64,000 bases of DNA from Petrimonas sulfuriphila (GCA_038561985.1 CP073276.1:1364001-1428000); one strand, 5' to 3'. Counted from the stretch's first letter, positions 55,748 to 64,000 are shown. Notes: generated by a model from the sequence alone, not told the origin. Made by a program: numbers and translations.

Positions 55748-56953
55748 CTACAAAATCAGATTCTTCATAAATTCATCCCCGCGAAGAAGGCCAAAAACAC
55801 CTTTTTTCGCAGCAAACTCATCGTATGTTTTTACGCTGTCGGGTTCAATTCCTTTGTGATAGACAACAAAAGGAACGGCATCACGGGTGTGTGTGCGGAT
55901 AGCACAGGGAGTGGGATGGTCGGGCAAGACGGCAATAGTGACGGGTTCGTCCCACGTTGAGGTTTCTTCGAAAATGGGTTTTACGATGCGCGAATCGAGG
56001 TATTCGATGGTTCTCACTTTCAAATCCACATCCCCTTCGTGTCCGGCTTCGTCGCTGGCTTCAATATGCAGGAAAACAAAATCGTTCTCTTTCAGTGCAT
56101 CCAGGGCGGCACGGGCCTTCCCTTCGTAGTTGGTGTCGTACAACCCGGTGGCACCTTCCACCTGGATAACCTCCAATCCTGCATATACACCGATCCCCCT
56201 GATGAGGTCAACGGCCGAGATTACCGCTCCTTTTTGAATAGGATATTTCTTGTTCAGCGGCTGCATGCCGGGGCGATACCCGGGCGACCACAGCCAGATG
56301 CTGTTGGCCGGATCTTTTCCCAGGGCAATCCTCTTTTGATTTACGGGATGAGCCGGCAGTATTTCTTGCGAGGCAAGGATCAGTCTGTTCAGTTCGTCAG
56401 CAGTGCTTTGGGCGGGCTCTTCGGCCGGTTTGATCAGCAAGGGGTAAAAAGGCTTGTCGGGAACATCGTGGGGCGGGGTACAAACGATGTTTTTGTTTCC
56501 ACCTTTTATTTTTAATAAATGGCGGTACGAAACACCGGGATAAAAGCGAAACCGGTCATTCCCGAGCCTGTCGTCCAGAAAATGAATCAGTTCGGCAGCT
56601 TCTGCTGTGGGAATGTGTCCGGCAGAGTGATTCTTCAGCACATCGTTGTCGATAGTCACTAAATTACACCGCATCGCCATTTCGTCCGGCAGAATATCTA
56701 CACCCATGCTGGCGGCTTCCAACACACCCCGGCCTTCGTACACCCGGGGAACATCGTATCCCAACACGGAAAGATTAGCAATTTCGCTTCCCGGAGACAT
56801 GCCTTCGGGAATGGTGTCGAGCATGCCGCTGCGTCCTTTTTGTGCCAGCCTATCCATATACGGTGTTTTGGCTGCCTGTAGGGGCGTCCTGTTGCCGAGT
56901 TTTGCAACGGGTTCGTCTGCCATGCCGTCTCCGAGGATGATGATGTATTTCAT
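55748..56953 (-). CDS. Phosphoglycerate-mutase-like protein, proposed homoserine kinase
   Basis: A 401-residue protein of the cofactor-independent phosphoglycerate mutase (ApgM) family, alkaline-phosphatase fold. The metal motifs are IILGDGMADEP, EGMSPGSEIANLSVLGYD (nucleophile Ser region), ASDEAGHEGD and VLPDHPTPC. It lies between thrA (10 bp) and thrC (3 bp). The operon has no GHMP-type ThrB, and a subgroup of this family with exactly this context is annotated as a proposed homoserine kinase. The start at 56953 was chosen; the longer frame to 57061 would overlap thrA. Phosphoglycerate mutase activity is an alternative but less likely. Confidence 0.88.
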   Translation of the reverse strand: MKYIIILGDGMADEPVAKLGNRTPLQAAKTPYMDRLAQKGRSGMLDTIPEGMSPGSEIANLSVLGYDVPRVYEGRGVLEAASMGVDILPDEMAMRCNLVTIDNDVLKNHSAGHIPTAEAAELIHFLDDRLGNDRFRFYPGVSYRHLLKIKGGNKNIVCTPPHDVPDKPFYPLLIKPAEEPAQSTADELNRLILASQEILPAHPVNQKRIALGKDPANSIWLWSPGYRPGMQPLNKKYPIQKGAVISAVDLIRGIGVYAGLEVIQVEGATGLYDTNYEGKARAALDALKENDFVFLHIEASDEAGHEGDVDLKVRTIEYLDSRIVKPIFEETSTWDEPVTIAVLPDHPTPCAIRTHTRDAVPFVVYHKGIEPDSVKTYDEFAAKKGVFGLLRGDEFMKNLIL

Positions 56954-56963
56954 TTTTCTTTCT

Positions 56964-59408
56964 TTATCGTATGTTCGCAATAGAAATAATGTCGGAAAAA
57001 ACGCCAGCAGCGGTAACGCTTGCCCCTGCACCATAGCCTTTGATGACCATCGGATACTCATTGTAGCGTTCGGTGGTGATCATAATGATGTTGTTGCTAC
57101 CTTCCAGGTCGTAGAAAGGGTGTCCCTTTTCCACCTCGTGTAAGCCGACTTCGCACAGGCCGTTGTCGTACGTAGCAATAAAGCGGAGCTTTTTCCCTTC
57201 TTTATCGAGTTTTTTTCTCCGGTTTTCAAAAGCTTCATCCATTTCGGGGATGGTTGACCAGAACTCATCAAGGGTGCTTTCGAAATACTTTTGCGGGATG
57301 AACAGGTGCTTTTGCACATTTTCCTGTTCCACTTGAGCGCCGGCTTCCCGGGAAAGGATTACCAATTTGCGGGTAACATCCAATCCGCTCAGGTCGATAC
57401 GGGGGTCGGGCTCGGCAAACTGAGCGTCCACCGCCATTTTTATGGCTTTGCTAAAAGGAACATCCTCGCTCAGGGTATTGAAAATAAAGTTCAGTGTCCC
57501 CGATAGTACTGCTTGGAGCTTGACGATTTTATCTCCCGAGTTGGTGAGGGAGTTCATCGTGTTGATAATGGGCAATCCCGCCCCTACATTGGTTTCGAAA
57601 AGAAATTTTGTTCCGGTTTTTCGGGCGGTCTCCTTCAGGTGATGGTAATTCTTGTAGTCGGACGAGGCTGCAATTTTGTTTGCCGTCACCACTGATATAT
57701 TTCTGGATATCAGACTTTCATACAATTCTGAAATGGCCTGGCTGGCAGTACAATCCACAAAGACGGAATTGAAGATATTCATTTTGAGTATTTCATCCCG
57801 GATCAGTTGAGGTGAACTTTTGACGCCCCTGGACATCAGGTTTTCGAAGTAATTCTCGAGGGAAATCCCGTCGCGCGAGAACAAGGCTTTTCGTCCGTTG
57901 GCAATTCCTACAATGTTTATTTTCAGCTTGTTCTGTTCCTCTAAAATGTGCTTTTGCTGCTTAATCTGTGCCAGCAGTTTGCTCCCGACCGTTCCGGTTC
58001 CGATAACGAAAAGGTTTAATTCCTGGTAAGGCGACAAGAAGAACGAATCGTGGATGATGTTGAGTGCTTTTTTCAGGTTGGTTTTGGCGATCACGCAGGA
58101 AATATTGGTTTCCGATGCACCCTGAGCTAGCGCGACAACGCTGATACCACCCCTTCCCAACGTTCCGAAAAATTTGCCGGCAACCCCCGGCACGTGTTTC
58201 ATGTTTTGTCCCACTACGGCAATGGTTGCCAGGTCGTATTCGACAATAATCTCGTTGATGCTTCCCCTCTCTATCTCTTTCGCAAATTCTTTGCTGAGTA
58301 CTTTTTGGGAAAGCGGGGCATCTTGGGTGCGGACTCCGATGGATGTGCTGTTTTCGGAGGATGCTTGGGAGACCAGAAAAACGCTGATGCCGTTATCCGC
58401 CAATGCCGTGAATATCCGTTTGTTTACGCCGATAACTCCTACCATGCCGAGTCCCTGTATGGTAATCAGGGCGGTATCGTTGATCGACGAGATGCCTTTG
58501 ATTATTTTTCCGTTAGGGGTCGGCTTTATATTGCGGATAAGTGTGCCCTCCGAAGCAGGTTTGAAAGTATTCTTTACGCGGATAGGTATGCTTTTGTGGT
58601 AGACGGGGAAGATGGTTGGGGGATAGATCACTTTTGCCCCGAAGTTGGAAAGCTCAATGGCCTCCGTAAACGAGAGTTCTTCAATGACGTAAGCCGAGTT
58701 GATGATTTTGGGGTCGGCCGTCATGAAGCCATCCACATCCGTCCATATTTCCAGCACAGAAGCGTTAAGTGCAGCAGCGATAATGGCGGCGGTATAGTCC
58801 GATCCACCCCGGCCCAGGTTAGTGATATCGTCCGCCTCCTTGCTCGACGAGATAAATCCAGGAACTATAGCCACTTTGGGAAGCGGGTCACTTAAAAATG
58901 CCTGCTTGATCAGTTCGTTGGAATACGCGATGTCGGGGATGTGATGGCTGAATTGTTTTGTGGTCTTGATAAACTGAGTGGAATCATAAACTCTAGCCCC
59001 GTCGATTATTTTGCTTACGATTAGCGAGGAGAAACGTTCGCCGTAGCTGACGATCTTGTCCGATGTCTTCTGCGACAGGTCTCCGATCAGGTAAACACCC
59101 CGCAATATGTTGCGCAGGTCTTCGAACATCGGGTCGATTTTCTGCCTCAGTTCCTTTTGATCGACAGCGGAAACTACCATTTCCCTGATCATCTCCTCGT
59201 GTCGGAAGATGATTTCTTCCAATATCGATTGGTAACCCGGGTTTGCATTTAACGCAAAATCTGCTGCCAGTAGAAGACGGTCGGTCACGCCTCCAAGAGC
59301 GGAGACCACAACAATCACAGGCTCTTTTTCAGCTTCTATGATGTTTTTAACCAAAAGCATACTTTCGGGAGTCCCTGCGGATGTCCCTCCAAATTTCATA
59401 ACTTTCAT
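56964..59408 (-). CDS. thrA: Bifunctional aspartokinase I / homoserine dehydrogenase I
   Basis: An 814-residue enzyme catalysing the first and third steps of threonine synthesis. The aspartokinase domain (about residues 1-290) starts with VMKFGGTSAGTPESM and includes LGRGGSDYTAA. ACT regulatory segments follow (about 320-460), then homoserine dehydrogenase with NAD-binding LFVIGTGTVGSKLLAQ and TANKIAAS. The last residues (KGYGAGASVTAAGVFSDI) match the family. Starts at 59408 and 59399 (MKFGG) both work; 59408 is used. Upstream lie a Thr-rich leader ORF, direct repeats and a promoter, so attenuation by threonine supply is likely. Confidence 0.96.
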   Translation of the reverse strand: MKVMKFGGTSAGTPESMLLVKNIIEAEKEPVIVVVSALGGVTDRLLLAADFALNANPGYQSILEEIIFRHEEMIREMVVSAVDQKELRQKIDPMFEDLRNILRGVYLIGDLSQKTSDKIVSYGERFSSLIVSKIIDGARVYDSTQFIKTTKQFSHHIPDIAYSNELIKQAFLSDPLPKVAIVPGFISSSKEADDITNLGRGGSDYTAAIIAAALNASVLEIWTDVDGFMTADPKIINSAYVIEELSFTEAIELSNFGAKVIYPPTIFPVYHKSIPIRVKNTFKPASEGTLIRNIKPTPNGKIIKGISSINDTALITIQGLGMVGVIGVNKRIFTALADNGISVFLVSQASSENSTSIGVRTQDAPLSQKVLSKEFAKEIERGSINEIIVEYDLATIAVVGQNMKHVPGVAGKFFGTLGRGGISVVALAQGASETNISCVIAKTNLKKALNIIHDSFFLSPYQELNLFVIGTGTVGSKLLAQIKQQKHILEEQNKLKINIVGIANGRKALFSRDGISLENYFENLMSRGVKSSPQLIRDEILKMNIFNSVFVDCTASQAISELYESLISRNISVVTANKIAASSDYKNYHHLKETARKTGTKFLFETNVGAGLPIINTMNSLTNSGDKIVKLQAVLSGTLNFIFNTLSEDVPFSKAIKMAVDAQFAEPDPRIDLSGLDVTRKLVILSREAGAQVEQENVQKHLFIPQKYFESTLDEFWSTIPEMDEAFENRRKKLDKEGKKLRFIATYDNGLCEVGLHEVEKGHPFYDLEGSNNIIMITTERYNEYPMVIKGYGAGASVTAAGVFSDIISIANIR

Positions 59409-59426
59409 GTGTATGAATATATTTTT

Positions 59427-59441
59427 ACCGTTGTGAACGGT
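59427..59441. terminator. Hairpin just upstream of thrA
   Basis: ACCGTT and AACGGT pair around a three-base loop. A seven-T run follows on the plus strand, so it resembles an intrinsic terminator for antisense transcription. In the thrA mRNA it would sit about 20 nt before the start codon, where it could hinder initiation. It is not followed by a T-run on the minus strand. Confidence 0.45.
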
Positions 59442-59471
59442 TTTTTTAATGAAACAAAAAAAAGTAGGATG

Positions 59472-59507
59472 GCATGTGGCAAACCGGTTGATTTGCATGT
59501 GGCAAAC
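59472..59507. repeat. Two 13-bp direct repeats in the thrA leader
   Basis: GCATGTGGCAAAC occurs at 59472-59484 and again at 59495-59507, exact copies 10 bases apart. In the minus-strand transcript both contain TTTGCC, which can pair with a GGCAA upstream (minus-strand sequence just after the leader ORF). They therefore look like alternative arms of competing RNA structures. A T8 run lies further downstream at 59463-59456. Confidence 0.6.
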
Positions 59508-59532
59508 AGCGTTGCCGTGTGGATGTAAAATA

Positions 59533-59601
59533 TTATATAACCCCCCAGGGGGTCATAGTCATAGTGAAGGGAGTCGTGTATGTTGAATGTGAAAAAATCA
59601 T
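59533..59601 (-). CDS. Threonine-rich leader peptide of the thr operon
   Basis: A 22-codon ORF on the minus strand, from ATG at 59601 to TAA ending at 59533, ending about 125 bases upstream of thrA. It encodes six Thr, two internal Met and one Pro-Trp pair among 22 residues; Thr appears at positions 7, 9, 10, 13, 15 and 17, in segments TYTT and TMTMT. The predicted promoter box at 59629-59622 places its start about 15-20 nt after the transcription start, as in classical leader peptides. Scarce charged tRNA-Thr would stall the ribosome here. The stop is preceded by a C5/G6 run (59541-59553) that can form a hairpin. This leader is inferred from sequence, not from any database match. Confidence 0.7.
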   Translation of the reverse strand: MIFSHSTYTTPFTMTMTPWGVI

Positions 59602-59621
59602 CGCAACGTCTAAATATATTG

Positions 59622-59629
59622 CAAAGATA
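59622..59629 (-). promoter_or_regulatory. -7 box of the threonine operon
   Basis: The minus strand reads TATCTTTG, a full match to TAnnTTTG. The implied start of transcription is near 59615, about 200 nt upstream of thrA, leaving room for the leader ORF. A strong -33 element was not found. From here to 59774 the remaining bases show no gene. Confidence 0.55.
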
Positions 59630-59774
59630 AAGGAATAATTTAAGAAAATGATAAAAATGCTGAAAAAATGGAGGTTAAACAATAAAAATAAAACCGGCTA
59701 CCAGGAAGACCAGGAAAATCAGAAAAGTAATCGTTTTTTACGGATAGAGATGTAAGCTGTTATATAAGTTGTTA

Positions 59775-61478
59775 CTATTCAATTTCAAGTATAAGCTTGT
59801 CGTTCAGTAATTTTTCTTTTAACAGTGTGTAATCAATATCCTGTACCGCCTTCCTTTGGTCTATTGCTTGGCATGCAGCCGTTGCTGCGGATTGCCCCAG
59901 TACCATAAATACGGGTTCCATACGAATAGACCCAAACGCAATATGGGTTGCGCTTAAGCACACGGGCACCAGCAGGTTTTCGCATTCATCTTTTTTAGGA
60001 ACGATTGATCGATAGCTTATCGGATAAGGATTAGGGACATGCGCTTCCACGTTCCCTTCGTTCTGCACAAAACCGTTGGCATCGACATGTCGTTTTACGT
60101 GGTGCGAATCCATACCGTAAGCTCCCATACCCACAGGATCTTCAACGACCTCTATTCGTTCGCAATTTTTCTGCGTCATAACATATTCGCTTTTCATGCG
60201 GCGGGCCTCCCGGATATAAAGCTGTTCTTGCCAGCCGTTGCTTCCCTTTTCATATTCATCCTTACAGGTACCCCACTTTGATACTGCGTCTCTTACTTTT
60301 TGAGGAATCCGGGGATGATAAGCCAATGTCCACATTAGACCTTGCTGATAGTCGCGATGAGCCTGAACGATTTTTTCCCTCTCTTCATAACTTGCTTCGG
60401 GATAATCATAATTCTGTCCAATAAAATCGGTTGAAAATCCTTTTTGATTGTTTGTGTCCGTCTTCCTGTTGGGCATGGGCGAATTTATCCAGGGAACCAG
60501 TTTGTCGCCGTAAGTATACATTTCTTCAATCGGGCCGGTTGCTGCTTCGTAATTTCTGAAAAGGAGTTCGTAGTTTATCTCCTTGTAGTTATCCGGTTTT
60601 TTGAAAGGAATCCTGTTCTCTGGGTGATCCGTTAGCGTCATCCGAAAACAGTATGCCTGGATGCCTTTGTCTCCTTGCCCATCGATCCCCGGTTTTCCTC
60701 CTTCAACGATGTAGGGTAACAAACCACTGCTTGGGTCGCCTTTAACCACGTAAGGATCTACTGCATCGATAAAATTATGGTTATGGGCGTTTCTGGAAAG
60801 CGTCCATTTTAAAGTCCTGTTTATTCTGTTTGCCTGAATACCGTTCAACGTTTCTCCATATTCGTTATTTGATTCTCGGCCAACGCTGTACGATACTTTG
60901 GCTGCTGCCATTAAGTCGCCCTCATAGGTTGCGTCGATAAACATTTTCCCGGTATACCTTTTGCCATTCTCCATTTCAATGGAGACAATTCGGCCTTCTT
61001 TCTTGATTACTCCGGTTTCCCTGTTTAATCTTTCACCGTACACGATATCGACTTTTTCATGAGAGAGCATTTGATGATACACCTTCAAGGCTGCGGAAGG
61101 TTCAAATGTCCACATGGCATCTTCACCTTTTTCGGTTCTTGTTTGCCCTTCGTCTACATAATCACTTCTTTCTTGCCATTTCCAGTTTTCAGGAATTTGG
61201 TAGTACTTGCCAATATTTTGGTAAAACTCTCTGGAGATTCCGCCCACCACGTGCTTGTTTCCGATATCCGTTTGACCCAGTCCTCCTGTAGTCAGCCCTC
61301 CGAGTCTTTTACCCGGTTCGATAAGTACGACCGATTTGCCCATTCTTGAAGATTGAATAGCGGAGGCTATGCCTGCGGATGTGCCGCCATAAACAACAAC
61401 ATCGTAACTTTTTGTTTTTTGGCCAAAAGAGGTTACAATAAAAAAAGCGAGAATAATGTTTGTCAATAATAATCTCAT
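59775..61478 (-). CDS. FAD-dependent oxidoreductase, exported
   Basis: A 567-residue exported flavoprotein with a signal peptide ending near residue 19 (TSFGQK). The FAD-binding Rossmann loop follows directly ([20 protein letters not shown]). A second signature is [20 protein letters not shown], together with [16 protein letters not shown]. The C-terminal [21 protein letters not shown] is also typical of the FAD_oxidored family found in Bacteroidota glycan loci. Substrate and electron acceptor are unknown. It is separated from the thr operon by about 175 bp and from degraded mobile elements by about 350 bp, and has a predicted promoter at 61640-61670. Confidence 0.85.
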   Translation of the reverse strand: MRLLLTNIILAFFIVTSFGQKTKSYDVVVYGGTSAGIASAIQSSRMGKSVVLIEPGKRLGGLTTGGLGQTDIGNKHVVGGISREFYQNIGKYYQIPENWKWQERSDYVDEGQTRTEKGEDAMWTFEPSAALKVYHQMLSHEKVDIVYGERLNRETGVIKKEGRIVSIEMENGKRYTGKMFIDATYEGDLMAAAKVSYSVGRESNNEYGETLNGIQANRINRTLKWTLSRNAHNHNFIDAVDPYVVKGDPSSGLLPYIVEGGKPGIDGQGDKGIQAYCFRMTLTDHPENRIPFKKPDNYKEINYELLFRNYEAATGPIEEMYTYGDKLVPWINSPMPNRKTDTNNQKGFSTDFIGQNYDYPEASYEEREKIVQAHRDYQQGLMWTLAYHPRIPQKVRDAVSKWGTCKDEYEKGSNGWQEQLYIREARRMKSEYVMTQKNCERIEVVEDPVGMGAYGMDSHHVKRHVDANGFVQNEGNVEAHVPNPYPISYRSIVPKKDECENLLVPVCLSATHIAFGSIRMEPVFMVLGQSAATAACQAIDQRKAVQDIDYTLLKEKLLNDKLILEIE

Positions 61479-61639
61479 AGTCTGTTTTTTTTGAAGTTAT
61501 TCTCATCCAAGATGATTGTGTTAATCCTGGGTTTATCTGTTTTTCAATTCCCGAATATAATTTTCAGTGAAATGACGGAGCGTTATGTGATCGGTTATGT
61601 CGTTTTGCGAGCATAGTTTTTCGCTGTGATTTTATAGTT

Positions 61640-61670
61640 CAAATGTATATAGACTTGCAGATATAATCAA
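61640..61670 (-). promoter_or_regulatory. Bacteroidota-type promoter of the FAD oxidoreductase gene
   Basis: On the minus strand TTG (61670-61668) and TACATTTG (61647-61640) are 20 bases apart. The leader would be about 150 bases. I see no gene in the remaining bases between 61479 and 61834. Confidence 0.5.
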
Positions 61671-61834
61671 GAAAAATTGATTAATTTTTACTGTATACTA
61701 ACTTTAGGTATTGAAATGGGATATTTATTGTATGGATACTGCTAAGAATGACGAAGAATCATTTTATTGACTTGGAGCCAATAAAACTAATAGAAAGATT
61801 TTGTTAAAACCTACATTGTTTTTAAAGCTATTCT

Positions 61835-62107
61835 TTAGTCGTCTGTTTTATTTCTTGTATAAAATAGGAAGGTCGAAAACACGAGGGCTGTGACAGCGAA
61901 TCCTGTAGCGTATGAGACAGGTTTTGAAAGGGCAAGCCCTTCGGGGGCAAGCATGATGTATGTTGTCACCACGGCTGTCATGAACAGGGCCGGGAGCAGG
62001 GTTATCCAATACGCTTTTCTTTTCTGGAACAGGTATACGGTGATGGCCCATAGAACGAGAGTGGCTAATATCTGGTTAGACTAGGCAAAATAGCGCCAGA
62101 CTACTTC
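61835..62107 (-). pseudogene. cstA: C-terminal remnant of carbon starvation protein CstA
   Basis: The minus strand encodes the last about 88 residues of CstA, a peptide/pyruvate-type membrane transporter. Recognisable pieces are WRYFA, SNQILATLVLWAITVYLF, KAYWITLLPALFMTAVVTT and APEGLALSKPVSYATGF, ending in RNKTDD and a stop at 61835. The Trp of the WSNQ motif is replaced by TAG (62083-62081). Upstream of about 62107 similarity ends and transposase sequence on the other strand begins. The rest of cstA is not in the window. It is therefore a dead fragment left by a rearrangement. Confidence 0.85.
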
Positions 62108-62108
62108 T

Positions 62109-62836
62109 GATACTACCACTTACATCGACCGTCTTGAGCAGTGTAAATCCCTTTATGACCTCTACCTGAGAGAATTCATTGCCAATACCGGTTATGGCAG
62201 CGAGGAGAACTATCTTTACGCGCAAGAAAAAGGAATCAACTCCTTTATCAAATTCAACTACTTCTACAAGGAGCAATCCAGCAAATGAATGATCCTTTCC
62301 GTTCTTCCAACTTTTATTACAACGAGAAGCAAGATTACTTTTATTGCTCCATGGGACAACCCATACGCCTGATCTATATACAAAGGCAGAAAACCAAAAC
62401 AAGTTTCACATAAGAAGTCCACCATTATAAGGCGACGCGTTGCCCGGGATGTACTTTAAGGTCTCTTTATCATAAATTCAAAAATGACCAGGTGATACGA
62501 GCCAATCACAGACTAAGCAAGTTAAAGGTCAAAGAAAAAGTGAAGTTACTCTCGGAAGAGGAGGTGATGCATCGAAGTCAAAGGTTTCAGGATGTTGAGG
62601 CCACCTTCGGTATACTGAAAAATAACAAATACTTCAAGCGGTTTCTTTGCAGAGGCAAGGATACCCCAGAAGTGGAGTTTGGTTTGCTCTTGAGTGCCTA
62701 TAACTGGCAAAAATGGCATCGTAAGGTCTTGAATGGGCTGTTTTTTTTTTTGGAGGCCTTTTATTCTCCAAATAGCCGAAAGAATGGAAATTTACATTTG
62801 AAAAATAGAAAAAATCGATTCTTGATGAAAAAGTAA
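62109..62836 (+). pseudogene. Degraded IS1182-type transposase (C-terminal part)
   Basis: The translated sequence starts in the middle of a DDE transposase: DTTTYIDRLEQ, then NTGYGSEENYLYAQEKGIN, which is typical of IS1182-family elements. A frameshift near 62285 separates it from the next part (DPFRSSNFYYNEKQDYFYCSMG), and a TAA at 62411 interrupts that frame. The rest includes CPGCTLRSLYHK, RSQRFQDVEATFGILKNN (the catalytic Glu region) and GLLLSAYNWQKWHR. The N-terminal half is missing. It joins the cstA remnant within a few bases at about 62107. It is not functional. Confidence 0.85.
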
Positions 62837-62850
62837 GATAGAAAAAAAGC

Positions 62851-62874
62851 CGTCTCATGGTTTATTATGAGACG
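62851..62874. repeat. Inverted repeat at the IS1182 remnant's right end
   Basis: CGTCTCAT (62851-62858) and ATGAGACG (62867-62874) pair around eight bases, 15 bp after the transposase frame ends. It could be the transposase terminator or part of the element's terminal inverted repeat; the left end is missing. Confidence 0.45.
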
Positions 62875-62886
62875 ACCTCCAAGAAA

Positions 62887-63156
62887 CTAACTTATCTGTG
62901 AATAAAAACTGTCCAAGGAAGAGGAGAAGTTTATATAACTTTTTCCTGATAGCTGAAGCAACTTATATTTATAGAGCAACCTGTCTCGAATGACCGTTAC
63001 AGGGGCTTTATCGTAAGGTGGCCTTAGGCACTCCGCCGGAGATATATTGGTGGTAATGATGAATGATGTTGATTCGTACACGCTGTTTATAGAGTCGAAG
63101 AGAAGATAACTCTTTTCCCTGCTTACCGAGATGTTCATCAAGTCCTCTATCACAAT
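62887..63156 (-). pseudogene. C-terminal remnant of IS21 helper ATPase IstB
   Basis: About 90 codons on the minus strand resemble the C-terminal half of IstB, the ATPase helper of IS21 elements. VIVIEDLMNI corresponds to the Walker B strand, STSFIITTNISPAECL to the following conserved strand, and VIRDRLLYKYKLLQLSGKSYI to the C-terminal helix. The Walker A half and the IstA transposase are absent, and a stop codon lies directly upstream at 63160-63162. Together with the IS1182 and cstA remnants it forms a decayed insertion hot spot. Confidence 0.75.
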
Positions 63157-63246
63157 TACCTATGCAGCACGAAGATTTTTATTCTCTTTTTGCTAACATT
63201 AAATACCGATAATTAAACAGACAAATCCTATCTAATTTAATGCGAC

Positions 63247-64000
63247 CTATTCTAAAACTAATTCGACAACTGGAACTTTATAAGGGGGTTTTTGGATCGA
63301 TAATTGAAGAATCAAAGTGTCATTATTTTGTTGAAACTTTACCTCAGAATAATCGTTTAACATTTGTGCATATTTAATTTTCTCTTCGTATCCTTTTAAC
63401 TCAATTTTACCTCCTGAAGGAAAATCGAATAGATGGAGATATAATTTTCTTTCTTTTGGATTAAAAGTAAGGCGAACATTCATGTTTTCTGGAAGAGCAT
63501 ATTTATCAGGAGCATAAGTGCAATTGTAAATAGATGAGCTATTCGCATGCATCCAGTACCCAATCTTTTCTAAGGCATCTACTGCTCTATGATCGAATTC
63601 TCCTTTTGCCGTTGGACCAACATTTAAAAGCAAGTTTCCACCATTTGCAGTCGAAGTTATCAGAAGGTCTAACAATTGTTCTTCCGACTTCCATGATGTT
63701 TCATCTCGATGATATCCCCACGAACCGGAGAAAGTTTGACATGTTTCCCAGTATTTTCCCCTATAATTTTTCAACTCTGCAGAGGAGACCTGTTCAGGAG
63801 TCTCAAAATCATAACCGTCCAAATAATCGTTCAGGTCGGCGCGGTTGTTTATAATGATTCCTGGTTGTAATTTTCGAGCCATTTTAATTAATTCAATTGC
63901 ATCCCAGTCATCCCTGCCTTTTCCGTTATCACCCGGATAAGAAAAATCAAGCCATAAGATATCGATTTTCCCATAATTAGTGAGTATTTCCCTTATTTGA
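63247..64000 (-). CDS. GH29 alpha-L-fucosidase, C-terminal part (cut by window edge)
   Basis: The frame is open to the end of the window, so only the last about 250 residues are seen; the ATG at 63882 is internal. The nucleophile region of GH29 is recognisable in KIDILWLDFSYPGD, where the Asp of WLD corresponds to the catalytic Asp. It is followed by WETCQTFSGSWGYHRDE and LLDLLITSTANGGNLLLNVGPTAKGEF, both strong family signatures. The C-terminal beta-sandwich (about the last 90 residues) is present. The enzyme removes terminal L-fucose. It lies next to decayed mobile elements; its own promoter and signal peptide are outside the window. Confidence 0.93.
   Translation of the reverse strand, partial: QIREILTNYGKIDILWLDFSYPGDNGKGRDDWDAIELIKMARKLQPGIIINNRADLNDYLDGYDFETPEQVSSAELKNYRGKYWETCQTFSGSWGYHRDETSWKSEEQLLDLLITSTANGGNLLLNVGPTAKGEFDHRAVDALEKIGYWMHANSSSIYNCTYAPDKYALPENMNVRLTFNPKERKLYLHLFDFPSGGKIELKGYEEKIKYAQMLNDYSEVKFQQNNDTLILQLSIQKPPYKVPVVELVLE

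Noticed and set aside
61890-62084. A 64-codon plus-strand frame
   Set aside because: The opposite strand encodes the recognisable C-terminus of CstA, so this frame is its shadow.
62492-62836. An intact-looking 114-codon gene
   Set aside because: It is the 3' part of the broken IS1182 transposase; coding similarity extends upstream through a stop and a frameshift.

Overview
The window reads as chromosome of an anaerobic, fermentative member of the Bacteroidota (order Bacteroidales). Supporting signs are a SusC/SusD pair, an ECF sigma operon with two DUF4252 proteins, abundant lipoprotein signal peptides, the near absence of Shine-Dalgarno sites, and many promoters of the Bacteroidota type (TTTG, about 20 bases, TAnnTTTG). 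A complete core set for lysine fermentation to acetate and butyrate suggests an amino-acid fermenter; a relative of Proteiniphilum or Petrimonas (Dysgonomonadaceae) would fit, but that is inference. I saw no tRNA, rRNA or CRISPR array.

Layout: 1-7.2 kb holds the end of an MFS transporter, then an unrecognised lipoprotein with SusC and SusD. 7.4-9.3 kb (minus) is an ECF sigma operon. 9.4-12.6 kb (minus) carries a flavodoxin, PepD and a flippase-like membrane protein. 12.8-14.6 kb has rsmA and corA. 14.6-18.7 kb (minus) is a starch/maltodextrin locus (GH13, sugar permease, LacI regulator). 18.8-23.9 kb has alaS facing a MerR-NamZ pair and pyrophosphatase. 24-29.5 kb has DUF1080 and Gfo/Idh/MocA proteins, an amidase lipoprotein and an MFS transporter.

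29.5-42.4 kb (minus) is the metabolic centrepiece. In transcription order it is CoA-transferase A, kal, kce, kdd, kamA, kamB, kamC, kamD, kamE, CoA-transferase B, thiolase, then crt and hbd after a 200-bp gap. Together these convert lysine through beta-lysine, 3,5-diaminohexanoate and 3-keto-5-aminohexanoate to acetoacetate and 3-aminobutyryl-CoA, then to crotonyl-CoA and acetyl-CoA. Butyryl-CoA dehydrogenase/Etf and a lysine transporter are not in the window. The cofactor-binding residues of KamA and KamE fall at exactly the residue numbers known from the clostridial enzymes.

42.7-54.4 kb is mixed housekeeping: adenosine deaminase, GH92 mannosidase, acyltransferase, bile-acid/sodium symporter-like protein, a zinc-ribbon membrane protein, a TIM-barrel epimerase-like protein, RarA and an LptD-like outer-membrane protein. 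54.4-59.6 kb (minus) is the threonine operon thrA, proposed homoserine kinase (phosphoglycerate-mutase-like), thrC. It is preceded by a previously unannotated 22-codon leader ORF with six Thr codons, which looks like an attenuator. 59.8-61.5 kb is an FAD oxidoreductase. 61.8-63.2 kb is a graveyard of a cstA tail, an IS1182-type transposase remnant and an IstB remnant. The window ends inside a GH29 alpha-L-fucosidase.

The most notable items are the Thr-rich leader upstream of thrA, the lysine cluster with its MutS-like reactivase and split CoA-transferase subunits, and the DUF4252/ECF sigma module of unknown purpose.
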